From Taenia hydatigena (Eukaryota > Platyhelminthes > Cestoda > Cyclophyllidea > Taeniidae): DNA of 64,000 nt. Below, in pieces: positions 37,441 through 47,485 of this stretch. The DNA lies in contig JADWOT020000732.1 in assembly GCA_036345935.2 (NCBI GenBank), forward strand, positions 20,001 to 84,000, read 5' to 3'. Numbering within the stretch: position 1 is the stretch's first letter; every line of letters begins with the position of its first letter. The notes under the pieces were generated by a model. That model was not told the origin of the DNA. It saw only the letters and a program-made list of their open reading frames with translations, and did no database searches. Position numbers and translations under genes: made by a program.

Positions 37441-40109
37441 ACTTGATCTTTGTCCGGCTTTGCATACTTTGATGCAAGAGAATTTTTGAGGAGTTCGAGT
37501 GCTATTAATGGGTTGAAGATTATGACCACCTGATGGACGTGTTCCACAACTTTGCCTCGTGTGCTTCGTAAGCTAAAACATACCGTCGCAACTTACCTGC
37601 TACTGAATTCTGGCGCAATGCGGTGGTCATAGGCTAGTAGTCGCATTGACTGCAGTCCTCGACTTCCACTGCACTAATGAGTTGCGCCTCTGACCCTTGG
37701 AATAGCTCTACTGGCTTTCATTCTGCACACCATTTAGACCATCAATCCACTCATTACGTGGTCGCAGCGTATAATCTGACCATATTTCACAAACTTAGGA
37801 TCTTCCAACGAAATGTTGCTCTGGTTTTTGGTTATGCCAAGGCGGAGGATGTAAATAGGAAGCCAGCTAAAAAGCCATAATCTGGAATGGTTTTCTTTGC
37901 CGGAATAGAACCGAAATTCCAAGCGCTACCTACCTTTAGAGGGTTATAAAATTTAAGCGTTTTGCTTTTAGATGATCCGAAAATGTTGCCTTGCTATTCT
38001 CCTCTTTGATTGCTTTTTGCCCTAGGCCTAAAGCCTATTTTCTGGTGTACATCTGCAGGCCCAATCAGCGTTCCTTACACACTGCCACAGCATCTTTAAG
38101 GGGAACTGCTACATTCTGTCTACGCACTTTCCTTTTTCTTGCGTTAATTGAATAGCGAGTTACAAAAAGTAGCAATTTCTCTGCCAAAATCAAATCCATT
38201 TCGAATTTGTATGTAACCCATTAAAAGCTCATGTGTGTTTATTTGCAAATAAAACAAGACCGCCTTATAACACTGAATAAGTAACAGGTAAAGCATCAAC
38301 TTTTCTTTGAGCTTTCTGAGTTTCACAGACTTAATTGGTTCCACACACCCTAATTGCCTTTAAATTATGGAGGAAAATTATCTGTTACTCACTCTAAGGA
38401 GTTAGACGCAGCGATACTTCACTAGGTGGAGGACTCTATGCTCTACTCCAGCTGACGAAATCACACCGCGCATAAATGTTCATGCCTTGTTCCCACGCCA
38501 CCGCATAAAACCATTTAAGAGGCAAACGGCTTTGCATGGCTTTGACAGCATCCTCTCAGCAACTCAACATGTTGCTGTTTTATTGCATGCCATGAAGACT
38601 GATGAGGAATTTCTGCGTCCCCTGTAAACGAGATCTTGGTGCTTTTTAACAAAAAGGTCTTTTGAGTAAAACATCTACTAGAAATGATCAAAATATACTT
38701 CTCTCCCATTTAACCCTTCACATACATCTGCCTTGAAGTAGATTACCCTCGTCTCTCCTTTCTGCCATACCTCGACCATCTGCACCTAGACTTTATAGCG
38801 GTATCGATGATAGATGGCCTTGATGTAAGGGCTAACAGCTGCACACTCAAAGGTGAGTTGGTTAAACAATGGGTTGCTAAGAATGCCGCACACGAAGTTC
38901 CCTACAGCCGCCATCTACCACCTACAGAAGATTAGCTAATGGAGTTGTAAGAAAGTCAGGAGATGCAGATTAATCCAAACCAAACAACGAAAGCACTTGG
39001 AAGAAGCATAAACACGAAGACCAACACAAATGCAAGATTGCTAATCCTGGTTAATAGTTTGAGAACAACCACTTTAGTGGCCATCCTTGGAGTTGACATC
39101 TCCCCTGAAGCCAGGTCATTGCGAAGTTTACTTTTTGTTTTCACTTTAATTGAGAAACGTGTTCAGTTTTACGCACGTCTAAGCGATTGCATTTTGTCCC
39201 ATTTGCTGTAGAGCGGTAGTCATCGAATCCTTTAATTAGCTAAACTTGCTTTTAGACTGTAGGCAAATCAACAGTCTGTATTACCATTCTTAGTGTTTGT
39301 TATTGCACCCACCCCAAGGATGTTCTCAACCCAAGATGATGGGGAGATAAAACAAAATAATTTTAGGCTTTACCGACGCACCTCCTTGCACTATCCTTAT
39401 CGTACGATCCGCAAAGCTGCTGGCATGGAAGAAGACACAAAAGTCACATTTTAATTGGTAGTGATCGCGAGGGACATTGGCAAAAAGAAATAAACTTGGC
39501 AAAACAAACGACGAAAAAAAGACGCTCAACGTGATGATGGTGCATTAGTTACTAGCACTGCGCACTGGCAAAGGTCGCCAAAATCAAAAGTCACTCCAAA
39601 TCCACTTCGACTTCTTCGCAGTCGGATTAGGCTCCATTTGAATTTAGCATAAACGGTAAGGCTGCTTCGTCGAACCATGCCTCCATATCTCCGGGATTGG
39701 CATTCTTAACAGTTAATTATTTTCTAGTAGGCGCAGATCCAATCTAAGAATAATGTCAACATTTTGTTTCTATTTTAAGCACTGCGGATTTATCTGGACG
39801 AACAGTCGACAACAAAAGACCAAAGTTAGTAGGTGGGTTGAACTCACCTTACCGCAGTATTGCCGATGATGGAACAAGACCTTACAGAATTTTATGACAG
39901 AACTGCTAGTTGTCTCATCTTACACCCGATTTCTTTTCTAACCCAGTAACCCTAATATTTGGTTAGTGACGTTTAGTTTCATTTTTGTTTCTTGAAAAAT
40001 TATCTTGAACGCAGCAATGACGCATTCCCTCTCTTCTCTTAGGCCATGCAGCTCTCCTAGTAAATCTGTGATTTTTTCCACAGATGGTGTGTCCACTTTA
40101 ACGCATATA
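37441..40109. other. No gene recognised
   Basis: A minus-strand open stretch near 37480-37590 and short frames at 38956-39211 are unassigned. No repeat partner was noticed. Confidence 0.3.
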
Positions 40110-40745
40110 TAACAGTGTAAGACCTGAACCATTCTTTCCCAGGCAGGTTATTATGCAGCCCAGTGGGGCATAGAGGCAGCGGACGGTGAAGTAAAAGAGC
40201 GTTCAAATGGCCCATACCAAATTGACATTTTTTTAGCACCGTAGCACAAAATGAGACCAAAAACTGCTCATGTGATACAAGACTTATTAATGAACCACTT
40301 AGGTCATTTGTGACACGTTTGGAAATAAGGAAAATGTCCATGGCGCCATCAAAGGTAATTCAGACAATACACGTTTGACAAAGTGGAGTTTGAGCAGGTT
40401 GTTAAACGATTTAGTAAGGCATGGAGGCAGCTGACAGAGAAGTAGAAGAACGCTAGAATAGTTTATAACGAATTGGTATTTTAGGCACTGTAGCATCAAA
40501 TAAGACCATAAACTGCTCAAACGGTGCATGTTTGACGCATTTCCTGGCAAAGTGCAATAATATATTGAATATCATTGGCGAGAAAAGCTTGTGGGACTGA
40601 ACAGGTTAACTGGATGGTATTGGCTCAGCTCTGCCACAGTAAGACTGAGGCCGCATTATTCATGATCAAATAATACCTGATTCGGAACTGCATGTTGCAC
40701 ATAGTGCTGAAACTCCTAAAATATTTCTAAACACGAAATTTTGAT
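40110..40745 (+). repeat. Dispersed repeat C, copy 4, with internal tandem duplication
   Basis: The module catagaggcagcggacggtgaag to aaaactgctca (40170-40270) is repeated as catggaggcagctgacagagaag to taaactgctca (40418-40520). The usual 3' part, gaatatcattggcgaga to tgctgaaactcct, follows once. Confidence 0.65.
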
Positions 40746-40974
40746 AACGTTTTGGACACAACGAGAAAAACCAGTAAATTTGACAGAACGAACAGAAAAC
40801 AAATGGTGTAGTCGCGAAAATTCTGAGTGAAACACCAGACTAGTGTAAAAAGCTGGAACTTTAGTAATTTGTGGGGAGTAGCTAAAATAGCATGTAAGGC
40901 AAGAGTGGCAATGGAATGCGCAGTTGGTTAAAAAATTTGAGAGTTGAGTGGTTGCTGCCAATCGGAGAACCGAC

Positions 40975-41010
40975 GCCTGCGATAGTTATGCGCAGATGCC
41001 TATGGGTTTG
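40975..41010 (-). repeat. Short fragment of repeat A
   Basis: gcgcagatgcctatgggttt matches gcgtagatgcccgtgggttt at 21830 in orientation; nothing else of A is present. Confidence 0.45.
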
Positions 41011-41620
41011 GCTCCCCACAATCGCCCTTCCATTTGATCACAGCTTCATTCATCCCTTCAATCACTTTCACACGCACTCATCTATCCTAGCATGTGTGCA
41101 TGCCTACAACTCCAACCACATTGCATTAAAACTAAATTCTCTTACCTTCCTGTAGTTCCTGCTTCTTCTCATTTCAGGTTCTCTCGCTTCATTTTTCTCT
41201 GCATACCTTACTTTGAATTGCCTGTTGCAGTTGTCCATGCACCTGCAAATGCTATCTACGAGGCCTTATTTTACACTACACCAACAAAGGTGCACCTACT
41301 AATCTTTAGTTGGTACTGTAGACCCCACCCTGACCTCAACATCCACTACTGCCTCCAACGTAACTGCTTTTTCCTTTAGCATTACATCTTTTTTAACTTG
41401 CATCTTATTCTAGGCAATAGTTTTGATTGCACACAAATGAGAGGCGAGGTCGTGTGGTGGCATCATTGAGGCACCTAAAATGGCCTTAATTACACGAAAC
41501 GTGGTCGTAGAACACAACCAAGAGGCAGTCCTAATCTCTGACGTGTCAATAGCACCTGAACTCCTAACTAATACCCGTGTGTTAAAAAAATGCAAAAACC
41601 GTGCAAACGCTATGGGATTA
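40985..41620 (+). repeat. Dispersed repeat F, copy 2
   Basis: Plus-strand partner of 31330-31965. The peptide-level similarity (VAVVHAP, TKVHL, RPHPDLNIHY) is retained for about 50 codons before the frames diverge. Confidence 0.65.
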
Positions 41621-41653
41621 ACATTTTACTCTTGACGATTTTCGTAGTTATTT

Positions 41654-41890
41654 TTGGTAGGAAGTATTAGTGTTCTTAACAATACTGGCGGTCAAGAAAA
41701 TCTTCAAGCTGACCTAAGAGGGTCACCGTTCCGCCTGCGCTACTTTTTGCCTATATACCAAGCAGTTGCGCGACGCTTCATTGTGTGCCCCACAGTTGTA
41801 TGCCCCAGACGCCTGAAGGCACCTTATGAAGCATCTGTCCTACGTCATGTGGAAGATATTTACAACATCCTCAATTGCAATTTGAGGTAA
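41654..41890 (+). other. Unassigned 78-codon frame ending at a splice-donor-like site
   Basis: The frame ends in LNCNLR with the stop codon inside AG/GTAAGAATG, a consensus-like donor. A pyrimidine-rich stretch ending in AG (ctatataccaagcag) lies upstream near 41763. It could be an internal exon, but no partner exon or family was found. Confidence 0.15.
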
Positions 41891-41944
41891 GAATGAATAA
41901 GTTCTTATCCCAACTAGACAAATTTTCGCAAAAAACGATTTTGT

Positions 41945-42170
41945 CAGGAACCAGTGTAGCGGCGAATGAGATTAGCGCGCTTCAATGAACTCTGCCAGGC
42001 GTGCATTAGAGGGACCATTGAAATTGAATAGTGCGCCTTCTTCCAATAATCTTTAATGTTCATGGAACTTAAGGCAGTGCTGGTAACGAATGCGGTAGAT
42101 TCGAGTCTCACGTCAATGAACTACATTTACTTACGCATGTACCGCGAATTTTCTTCCAAAACTACCTTTT
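41945..42170 (+). repeat. tRNA-derived SINE-like element, copy 2
   Basis: gagattagcgcgcttc (A-box-like) and gaccattgaaatt are followed by gcagtgctggtaacgaatgcgg and gattcgagtctcacgtcaatga. This is the same order as the minus strand of 36850-37045. A more decayed mirror copy lies at about 59735-59870. Confidence 0.5.
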
Positions 42171-43259
42171 TGTGATTCTGTAGCAAATAGATGTTAAATG
42201 AGGCAGATAAAGGTAGAGAGGAGAGAGTGGCGAGAAATTTCACAACATTTTGCTTTGACTAGCATAATCGGAACTGCTGAGATTCTGCCTTCTGCTGCTG
42301 ATGAACAACTGCTATGCCGCAAATGACGTCGCACGTCACGTCCTGCTTGCATTCATTTTGTCTTAAAATCACTTTAAGGTAGCGGAAATGCGATTGAATC
42401 AAGATAATTGTGCAAGGTTCAAAATACTTTTAACTACCAGCGTTTGAATGGGTAAATCCTACGAATCTTGCGGCTACGTGAACCGAAATATCTTTCAGCT
42501 GGACAGATGACGCTACGAAACCTGATTCCATTCATTTTGGTCGGATAATCAAGATGATGCAGCAGTTGGTAAGCGATGCTTAACAACTCATCAAAAGTAA
42601 TATAGTGATGCCTAGTCCGACAAGCCAAATAAGCTCAGAAATTGAATCCGACCCATTCGCCATTTTTGCAACATGCTGCTGTAGAAGTATGGCACTCATA
42701 GCATGTCTACTACACTCCTCAGCTCCAAGGCAGGCAAGTAGCTGAACATTTGGAATACATACATTAGCCCTTTTTGCCTCCACTTTGCCTATATTGCAAC
42801 CCAAAGCGCTTTTCACTAACTTCCTCCCTTCAACACCCCTTCATTCATTCGCTTATTCTTTCTTTTGATCACTTTTCCTTCCTTTTCTTCTCTCCTTTAT
42901 CCAATGCACCTTCTTTATCTATCCCGCCACAACTGTAGCTAGTAGGCGCCCTCCCTCACCTCCTTCCTCCGTTATTCGTACGACATTCCTTTCTTTTTCC
43001 TCTATTTCTTTCTTCTCTTCCCTTCTTCCTTCCCTGGAAGCCTCTTTCAATTGGCAAGCATTAACTTTACTTCCTTCCTTTTCTGTCATTGTTCATTCTC
43101 TCATTCTTCCATTTCTGCACTCATCGCAGACATATTTCACCACTTTTTAGCCTCTACTTCCATGCACAATTTTCTAACAGTAAAAGAAATCACCCCATTT
43201 GCACGCATAGCCAAGCTCTCTTCCTCTCTCCTCCCGCCTTCTCTTACATTAATATTATT
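42030..43259 (+). repeat. Diverged outer flank of the inner inverted duplication, left
   Basis: Homology to the reverse complement of 58630-59870 continues here at visibly lower identity (roughly four of five bases), with small indels. The coordinate sum drifts from 101891 to about 101903. It contains the PHD-like remnant and a pyrimidine-rich tract at 42820-43100. Confidence 0.7.
42425..42815 (-). pseudogene. PHD-type zinc-finger coding remnant, copy 1 (family G)
   Basis: In one minus-strand frame the order is CYECHTSTAACCKNGEWVGF, a stop, then AYLAC, RTRHHYITFDELL, AYQLLHHLDYPTKMNG, PAERYFGSRSRKI and YPFKRW. Spacing of CxxC, EW and LAC fits a PHD finger (C-x2-C ... EW-x-C-x2-C-x-W-x-H-x2-C) with several Cys/His residues lost and a stop inside. 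The mirrored copy at 59170-59480 reads the same frame (EWVRFNFWAHLAC) with different damage, so the ancestral protein can be inferred from both. PHD fingers occur in some retrotransposon ORF1 proteins and in chromatin proteins; I cannot say which this was. Confidence 0.45.
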
Positions 43260-43424
43260 CTCGTACTTCCATCTCCACACCACCATCCAAATCATTCTGC
43301 TTGCAACAAACTTGAGCACTCATCAAATAAGTTCTAATATTTGCCATTTCAATGATTCTATTGCCTTAATCAAGTCTTATTTCTTATTTCGTCTTCCCAT
43401 CACACATATGTGACACACTGGCAC

Positions 43425-43440
43425 GCAAACACACACACAC
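43425..43440. repeat. (AC)n microsatellite
   Basis: acacacacacacat run, mirrored at about 58451-58463. Confidence 0.8.
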
Positions 43441-43559
43441 ATTTATTTTATATGTTTCTTCCTTCCTTCACTCATACTGCAGCCAAATTTTATATTTTTT
43501 GCCTTAATACTGCTAACAGTCTTCCTCCTATAAGAAATGCTGCAGTCAGATGCTCTCAA

Positions 43560-44230
43560 GTGATGTGCCTACAGTCTGATATTCGTTAGCGATCTACCCG
43601 GTGCAGACTTTTTGTCGCTTCCTCTACTAAGGCGTAGAGGAGCGTTTCTACAGAAGTGCCGGCACTTCTCTTCCACCAAAACCCAAGTCGACATTGTGGG
43701 CCTTGTGCTGCTAATGAGAAGTAGGTGCTCGCCCTTAAAGAAACACACCTCTACTAACGCCAAGCACTCGCAGATTGCCAAAGAAGTAGAGCAGTCTGTC
43801 ACAAGGCACTTCAGACAGGTGATCATGAGAAAGCAAATAAGGAGGAAGAGGAAGCTGGTAGGGTAAAGAAAGAGGCAAAAAAGGAGAAGACGCACGAGGC
43901 TAATGCCGATGTTCAAGTTGATGGTGAGCCAAAGAAGACCCGTGGCAAGTGAAGACGACTCTTCACCAACACCATCGGCTGACTTGCCTGGCACCGATGT
44001 CAACAGCCTCATCGACTTAGGTTTACCGAGTCCATTTGACATTGGTGAGGAGAATGACAAGTTAGTGAGATTATCCTTCTGCTTAACGCAGCATCTCTAC
44101 TCCAAGAATGATGGAGATATTACTTCCTGTTATTGCTGCTGTTGATGCACCTGCATGTACAGCCAGCGGTTAACGGAGGAGGACCGATGTCCCCAGGAGG
44201 CACTTCCGACTCTGTTTCGTCTTGCGGAAG
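43560..44230 (+). other. Coding-like region, unidentified
   Basis: One frame ends KKEAKKEKTHEANADVQVDG followed by EPKKTRGK and a stop near 43952. A second starts at 43903 and contains PSADLPGTDVNSLIDLGLPS. Both have the acidic, Lys-rich and low-complexity look of regulatory or chromatin-associated proteins. A very short intron-like gap (gttagtgag to cgcag, about 44060-44090) would join open frames, but it is shorter than usual introns. The copy at 57660-58330 is nearly identical, so conservation cannot be used as evidence. No family is recognised. Confidence 0.2.
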
Positions 44231-44249
44231 TTGCACCGCAACCATCATC

Positions 44250-44615
44250 AATGTCGTCATTGCTATATTCTTTATCTTTATCATATCTACGACCTCCTCT
44301 TCCTACTTTCTAAATCATCCCTACCCCCCTCCATCGTCGTCGTCATCGACATCGTCCTTATCATCACTGTTGTTTCTGGAATCTTCACCATCTCTATACA
44401 TCGGCGATCTAAACCTCGTCCATTCCTGCACCGAATTCTATCCTCATCCTCATCATTTATGCCACATCTATCACCGTCTATTCTGCCATCTCCATCGCAT
44501 CCACCGTTGTTGTCTACGTTGTATTTGCCTTCACCATACTTACCACGTCGAACATCACCATCCCCATTGCCGCCACGGTCGACAGCACCTCCAACCTATC
44601 CGGCGTTGACGATGG
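44250..44615. repeat. Low-complexity ATC/CCT-rich stretch
   Basis: Rich in catc, tcgtcgtcgtcatcg and ccatcacc units. The 132- and 158-codon frames across it are His/Ser/Pro-rich artefacts of composition. Mirrored at 57276-57641. Confidence 0.6.
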
Positions 44616-45067
44616 ATTAGTTCTCCTCAGGAGGCACTTCCGAATTCATTTCGTCCTCCTTCTCCAGCAATACAGCTTGCAGACCGGCTGACATTAAGCC
44701 CAGTACGGTCATGTCAATGCAGAATCGGATGGCTTGCATGGGTGGATGGGGCAAATGCTAATCTTTAGCAATTCTGTCTGGACTTTTGTGAATTGGCAAT
44801 GACATTCAACATCCATTATTCCAACGCCACATGGACGCCGTCAAGACATGAGAGGATTGCGGTCATGCAGCAGAAGGGGAGGACGATGAGTTCACAAAAT
44901 AAATGAGGTTGACTTAATAGTTTTTAACGTAAAAGGAATAAAATAAGAAAAATACATTGGTGTTTGAGTGCACTGAATCTAGGCATTGATTGGCTAATCC
45001 AACGACGCCACCTATGCACACAAATAACTGGTGCGATTCGCCGTCATCATCTACCTTATATCAATGC

Positions 45068-45177
45068 CCAATGAGAAGACGCCTGTTGCAATTTTCATTA
45101 TTGCTATTGGCTGACACATAAGCCATTGACAACTCGAACGTTGTCAGTGAGAGTGATGGAAGATTTGTCTATAAATA
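45068..45177 (+). promoter_or_regulatory. H2B promoter: CCAAT boxes and TATA box
   Basis: TATAAATA at 45170-45177 lies 72 bases before the ATG at 45249. CCAAT occurs at 45068-45072 and inverted (ATTGG) at 45106-45110, with another ATTGG at 44990-44994. This spacing is ordinary for an intronless replication-dependent histone gene. The mirror copy has TATTTATA at 56714-56721. Confidence 0.75.
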
Positions 45178-45248
45178 AATGTGGTGATGGCAGTTTCGAA
45201 GTGAATTTTGTTGAGCTTCGCTGACGATTAAGAGAGGAGGAAGCTGTC

Positions 45249-45617
45249 ATGGCTCCTAAAGTAGTATCGGGCAAATCTGCAAGGAAGGCGTTGAAGGTGA
45301 AGGTGCCGAAGACGGACAAGGCAAAGAAGAGACGGAGGAAGGAGAGCTTTGCCATCTACATCTACAAGGTGTTGCGGCAGGTGCATCCGGACACGGGCAT
45401 CTCGTCGAAGGCGATGTCGATCGTGAATTCCTTTGTAAACGACATCTTCGAGCGAATCGCTGCTGAGTCGAGCCGGTTGGCGCACTACAACAAGAAGTCG
45501 ACAATCACGAGCAGAGAGATTCAGACTGCTGTGCGTCTGCTGCTGCCTGGTGAGTTGGCGAAGCACGCGGTGTCGGAGGGTACGAAAGCTGTGACCAAGT
45601 ACACGGGCTCTAAGTAG
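45249..45617 (+). CDS. Histone H2B (left copy)
   Basis: Core histone that pairs with H2A in the nucleosome. The 122-residue product has a short Lys-rich tail (residues 1-30) and an apparently complete histone fold: [14 protein letters not shown] begins alpha-1, [12 protein letters not shown] lies in alpha-2, [20 protein letters not shown] covers loop 2 and alpha-3, and [18 protein letters not shown] the alpha-C region. It ends AVTKYTGSK, whose Lys117 corresponds to the conserved ubiquitinated lysine. The gene is intronless. The start is fixed by the family's usual MAPK beginning and the TATA box 72 bases upstream. It differs from the right copy by Val59 for Met. It lies 1.36 kb upstream of H2A on the same strand rather than divergent from it. 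No canonical histone stem-loop was found in the 250 bases after its stop, though an 8-bp tagagtgc/gcactcta hairpin begins about 11 bases downstream of it. Confidence 0.96.
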   Translation: MAPKVVSGKSARKALKVKVPKTDKAKKRRRKESFAIYIYKVLRQVHPDTGISSKAMSIVNSFVNDIFERIAAESSRLAHYNKKSTITSREIQTAVRLLLPGELAKHAVSEGTKAVTKYTGSK

Positions 45618-45627
45618 GTGGGTTGGA

Positions 45628-45664
45628 TGTAGAGTGCTGCTGGTGCTGCCGACTATCTGCACTC
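45628..45664 (+). other. Hairpin just after the H2B stop codon
   Basis: tagagtgc and gcactcta form an 8-bp stem with a 20-nt loop. It does not match the histone mRNA stem-loop consensus (6-bp stem, 4-nt loop), so its role in 3' processing is uncertain. It is present in both arms. Confidence 0.45.
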
Positions 45665-46788
45665 TACTCCAAAGCAGCCCACTCGACTCCACCCTGTGCG
45701 TGAGTGAGCACATCCCACGACCCTGTTGAGGACCATCACCACCACCACTACCGCATGCATTTTTGACTGCTGTGGACAAAAATATGTGCATTTACTGCCG
45801 CCTCCTCCCTTTATACCCAGTCCTCATTCTCATTGTCTGGACGCTCTTGAGGTGCTAGTGTTAGTATTGGCTGTGGTCACCACTAGGTGTAGGCAGGGAG
45901 GTCGAAGGAGGGGAATGGGAGATACAATGACTGATGTGAGGATGGCTATGAGGTTCAGCGCTAAGAGAAGGAATGAAATAAGCTTTGAGCCAGATTAAGC
46001 GTCTCCAGTGCTTTTGGTTCTCGGTGGTCTCACAAAAGGCCAATACTTGGTGGATGATGGGCCACAAGACTGTGTTCTACATTGGTAGGTTGGGTACGTG
46101 CAAAATGATTGTATGGGATTCAGGCGCAGTCAGGTGGGTTACCAGGGTCATGGTGGCACGAACGTTCGTGGTTTGTAGCGTTATAGAAAATTAGAAAGGG
46201 AAAGAATTGCTTGCAACCGACTCCATTTGTTTCATGGAAAAGCGTTTGATAAGCATTTGTCCCGATATCCACAATAAACTGCTCCTCTTGATACTTTTCA
46301 CAATGTCCACAATATCAAACAATTGATGCTTTGTGGCACTTTCGCTTTTGGGTAAGGCGTCATTTTGGCCAACAGTGTCCCTGTCCACTAGCATCACACG
46401 CGTGTACACTTAAATGCATAACTATGTAGATGCTATAAAAGCACTTGTCACAATAAATAGGAAATGCTGACAAATAGGCAATTAGTAGAACAAGAATTAA
46501 GAAGAAGCTTGAAGAAAACCTAACTGCACATGTCAGGAATATAACGCAAAGTAAATTAGATGCATACAAAGGCTATCTGCACATTGCGTTATCTACTCTG
46601 TCCTTTCCTGGCACATGTAACTAGAGATTTAGGGTGTATGGGTGTATGATGCTGCAGTACATACAACATCGATAAATCGCGGGTCATCTGAGGTGAGAGT
46701 TGAATAAAATACATGGCTTCTCTCGCACGCAACCTAGTTAGGCGAGATACAGCCATCTATTCTGTGCGGCAGGATGATTAGTAAGCAA
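45665..46788. other. H2B-H2A intergenic region, no further gene recognised
   Basis: The minus-strand frames 46191-46409 and 46360-46569 are retained in both arms, but the arms are too similar for this to mean anything. No H3, H4 or H1 sequence is present. Confidence 0.4.
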
Positions 46789-46823
46789 CCAATGGCAAAG
46801 GGTACTGGTGTTGGCAGACCAAT
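46789..46823 (+). promoter_or_regulatory. H2A upstream region: two CCAAT boxes
   Basis: CCAAT occurs at 46789-46793 and 46819-46823, 150-190 bases before the ATG. A CACGTG E-box lies at 46912-46917. No TATA-like sequence is seen in the 120 bases before the start, unlike H2B. Confidence 0.5.
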
Positions 46824-46976
46824 GAGATGTGCGAATCGGTTGGACTGCTCTGTGGTCAATAAGAAGTGTCTCAGCGTAATGAATGTAGTTTGTAAGGTGG
46901 GAGCAGTCCAGCACGTGATGGAGTCACGCTTCAATCGGTTTGCTGTCTATTGTGTCGACAGGGCGAGAAGAGAAGA

Positions 46977-47321
46977 ATGAGTGGAAGAGGCAAAGGTGGC
47001 AAGTCACGAGCCAAAGCAAAGACGAGGTCGGCGCGGGCAGGTCTGCAGTTCCCGGTGGGTCGAGCGCACCGTCTGTTGCGTCGTGGCAACTACGCGGAGC
47101 TTGTGGGTACTGGAGCACCGGTCTACCTGGCTGCCGAGGTGTTGGGGTTGGCAGGTAATGCAGCGCGCGAAAACAAGAAGATGCGCATCATTTCTCGTCA
47201 CCCACAGTTGGCTATCCGCGACGATGAGGAGTTGAACAAGTTGTTAGGTGGTGTGCTGCCTAACATTCAGGCGGTGCCGCTGCCGAAGAAGTCGGAGGAG
47301 CCGGTGGGCGGTAAGGAGTAG
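46977..47321 (+). CDS. Short histone H2A with two internal 7-residue deletions (left copy)
   Basis: A 114-residue H2A starting MSGRGKGGK; an upstream in-frame ATG at 46950 would add nine residues unlike any H2A. Tail, AGLQFPVGR and the start of the fold are typical. After Ala53 seven residues of alpha-2 (canonical 54-60, including acidic-patch Glu56) are missing, so VYLAA runs straight into EVL. After Gly91 seven more (canonical 99-105, containing VTIAQ and Gln104) are missing, so NKLLG joins GVLPNIQ. Glu64 is replaced by Gly, Arg42 by Leu, Leu83 by Pro and Pro80 by Ser; Asp90-Glu91-Glu92 are kept. The usual invertebrate length is about 124 or more. Both losses keep the frame. A perfect histone stem-loop follows 68 bases after the stop, so the mRNA should be processed like a replication histone. 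Whether the protein folds with H2B is open: it may be a new short variant or a degenerate gene. All three copies in the window encode the same protein. Confidence 0.93.
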   Translation: MSGRGKGGKSRAKAKTRSARAGLQFPVGRAHRLLRRGNYAELVGTGAPVYLAAEVLGLAGNAARENKKMRIISRHPQLAIRDDEELNKLLGGVLPNIQAVPLPKKSEEPVGGKE

Positions 47322-47389
47322 GTTGACCAAGTGCCCTACTGACCGCTGGACTGACTTGCTGAGCCGACTGCGACCATGAACGTGACAAC

Positions 47390-47405
47390 GGCCCTTTTGA
47401 GGGCC
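47390..47405 (+). terminator. Histone mRNA 3' stem-loop (H2A left)
   Basis: GGCCCTTTTGAGGGCC gives a 6-bp stem GGCCCT/AGGGCC with loop TTTG. The following purine-rich cgtaaaggcga is where a histone downstream element would be expected. This is the processing signal of replication-dependent metazoan histone mRNAs. Confidence 0.92.
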
Positions 47406-47485
47406 ACCGTAAAGGCGATTGTTTGCTTTCCTCCTAGGCCACTGACAGATGAACAATCGATTGACATTTTTGCAGCCACTTTTGA

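Noticed and set aside
42105..42130. gattcgagtctcac as a tRNA T-arm
   Set aside because: The nearest A-box-like sequence is about 140 bases away, and no cloverleaf forms; kept only as part of a SINE-like repeat.
44133..44620. 132- and 158-codon His/Ser/Pro-rich frames
   Set aside because: They come from ATC- and CCT-rich low-complexity sequence, in two overlapping frames.
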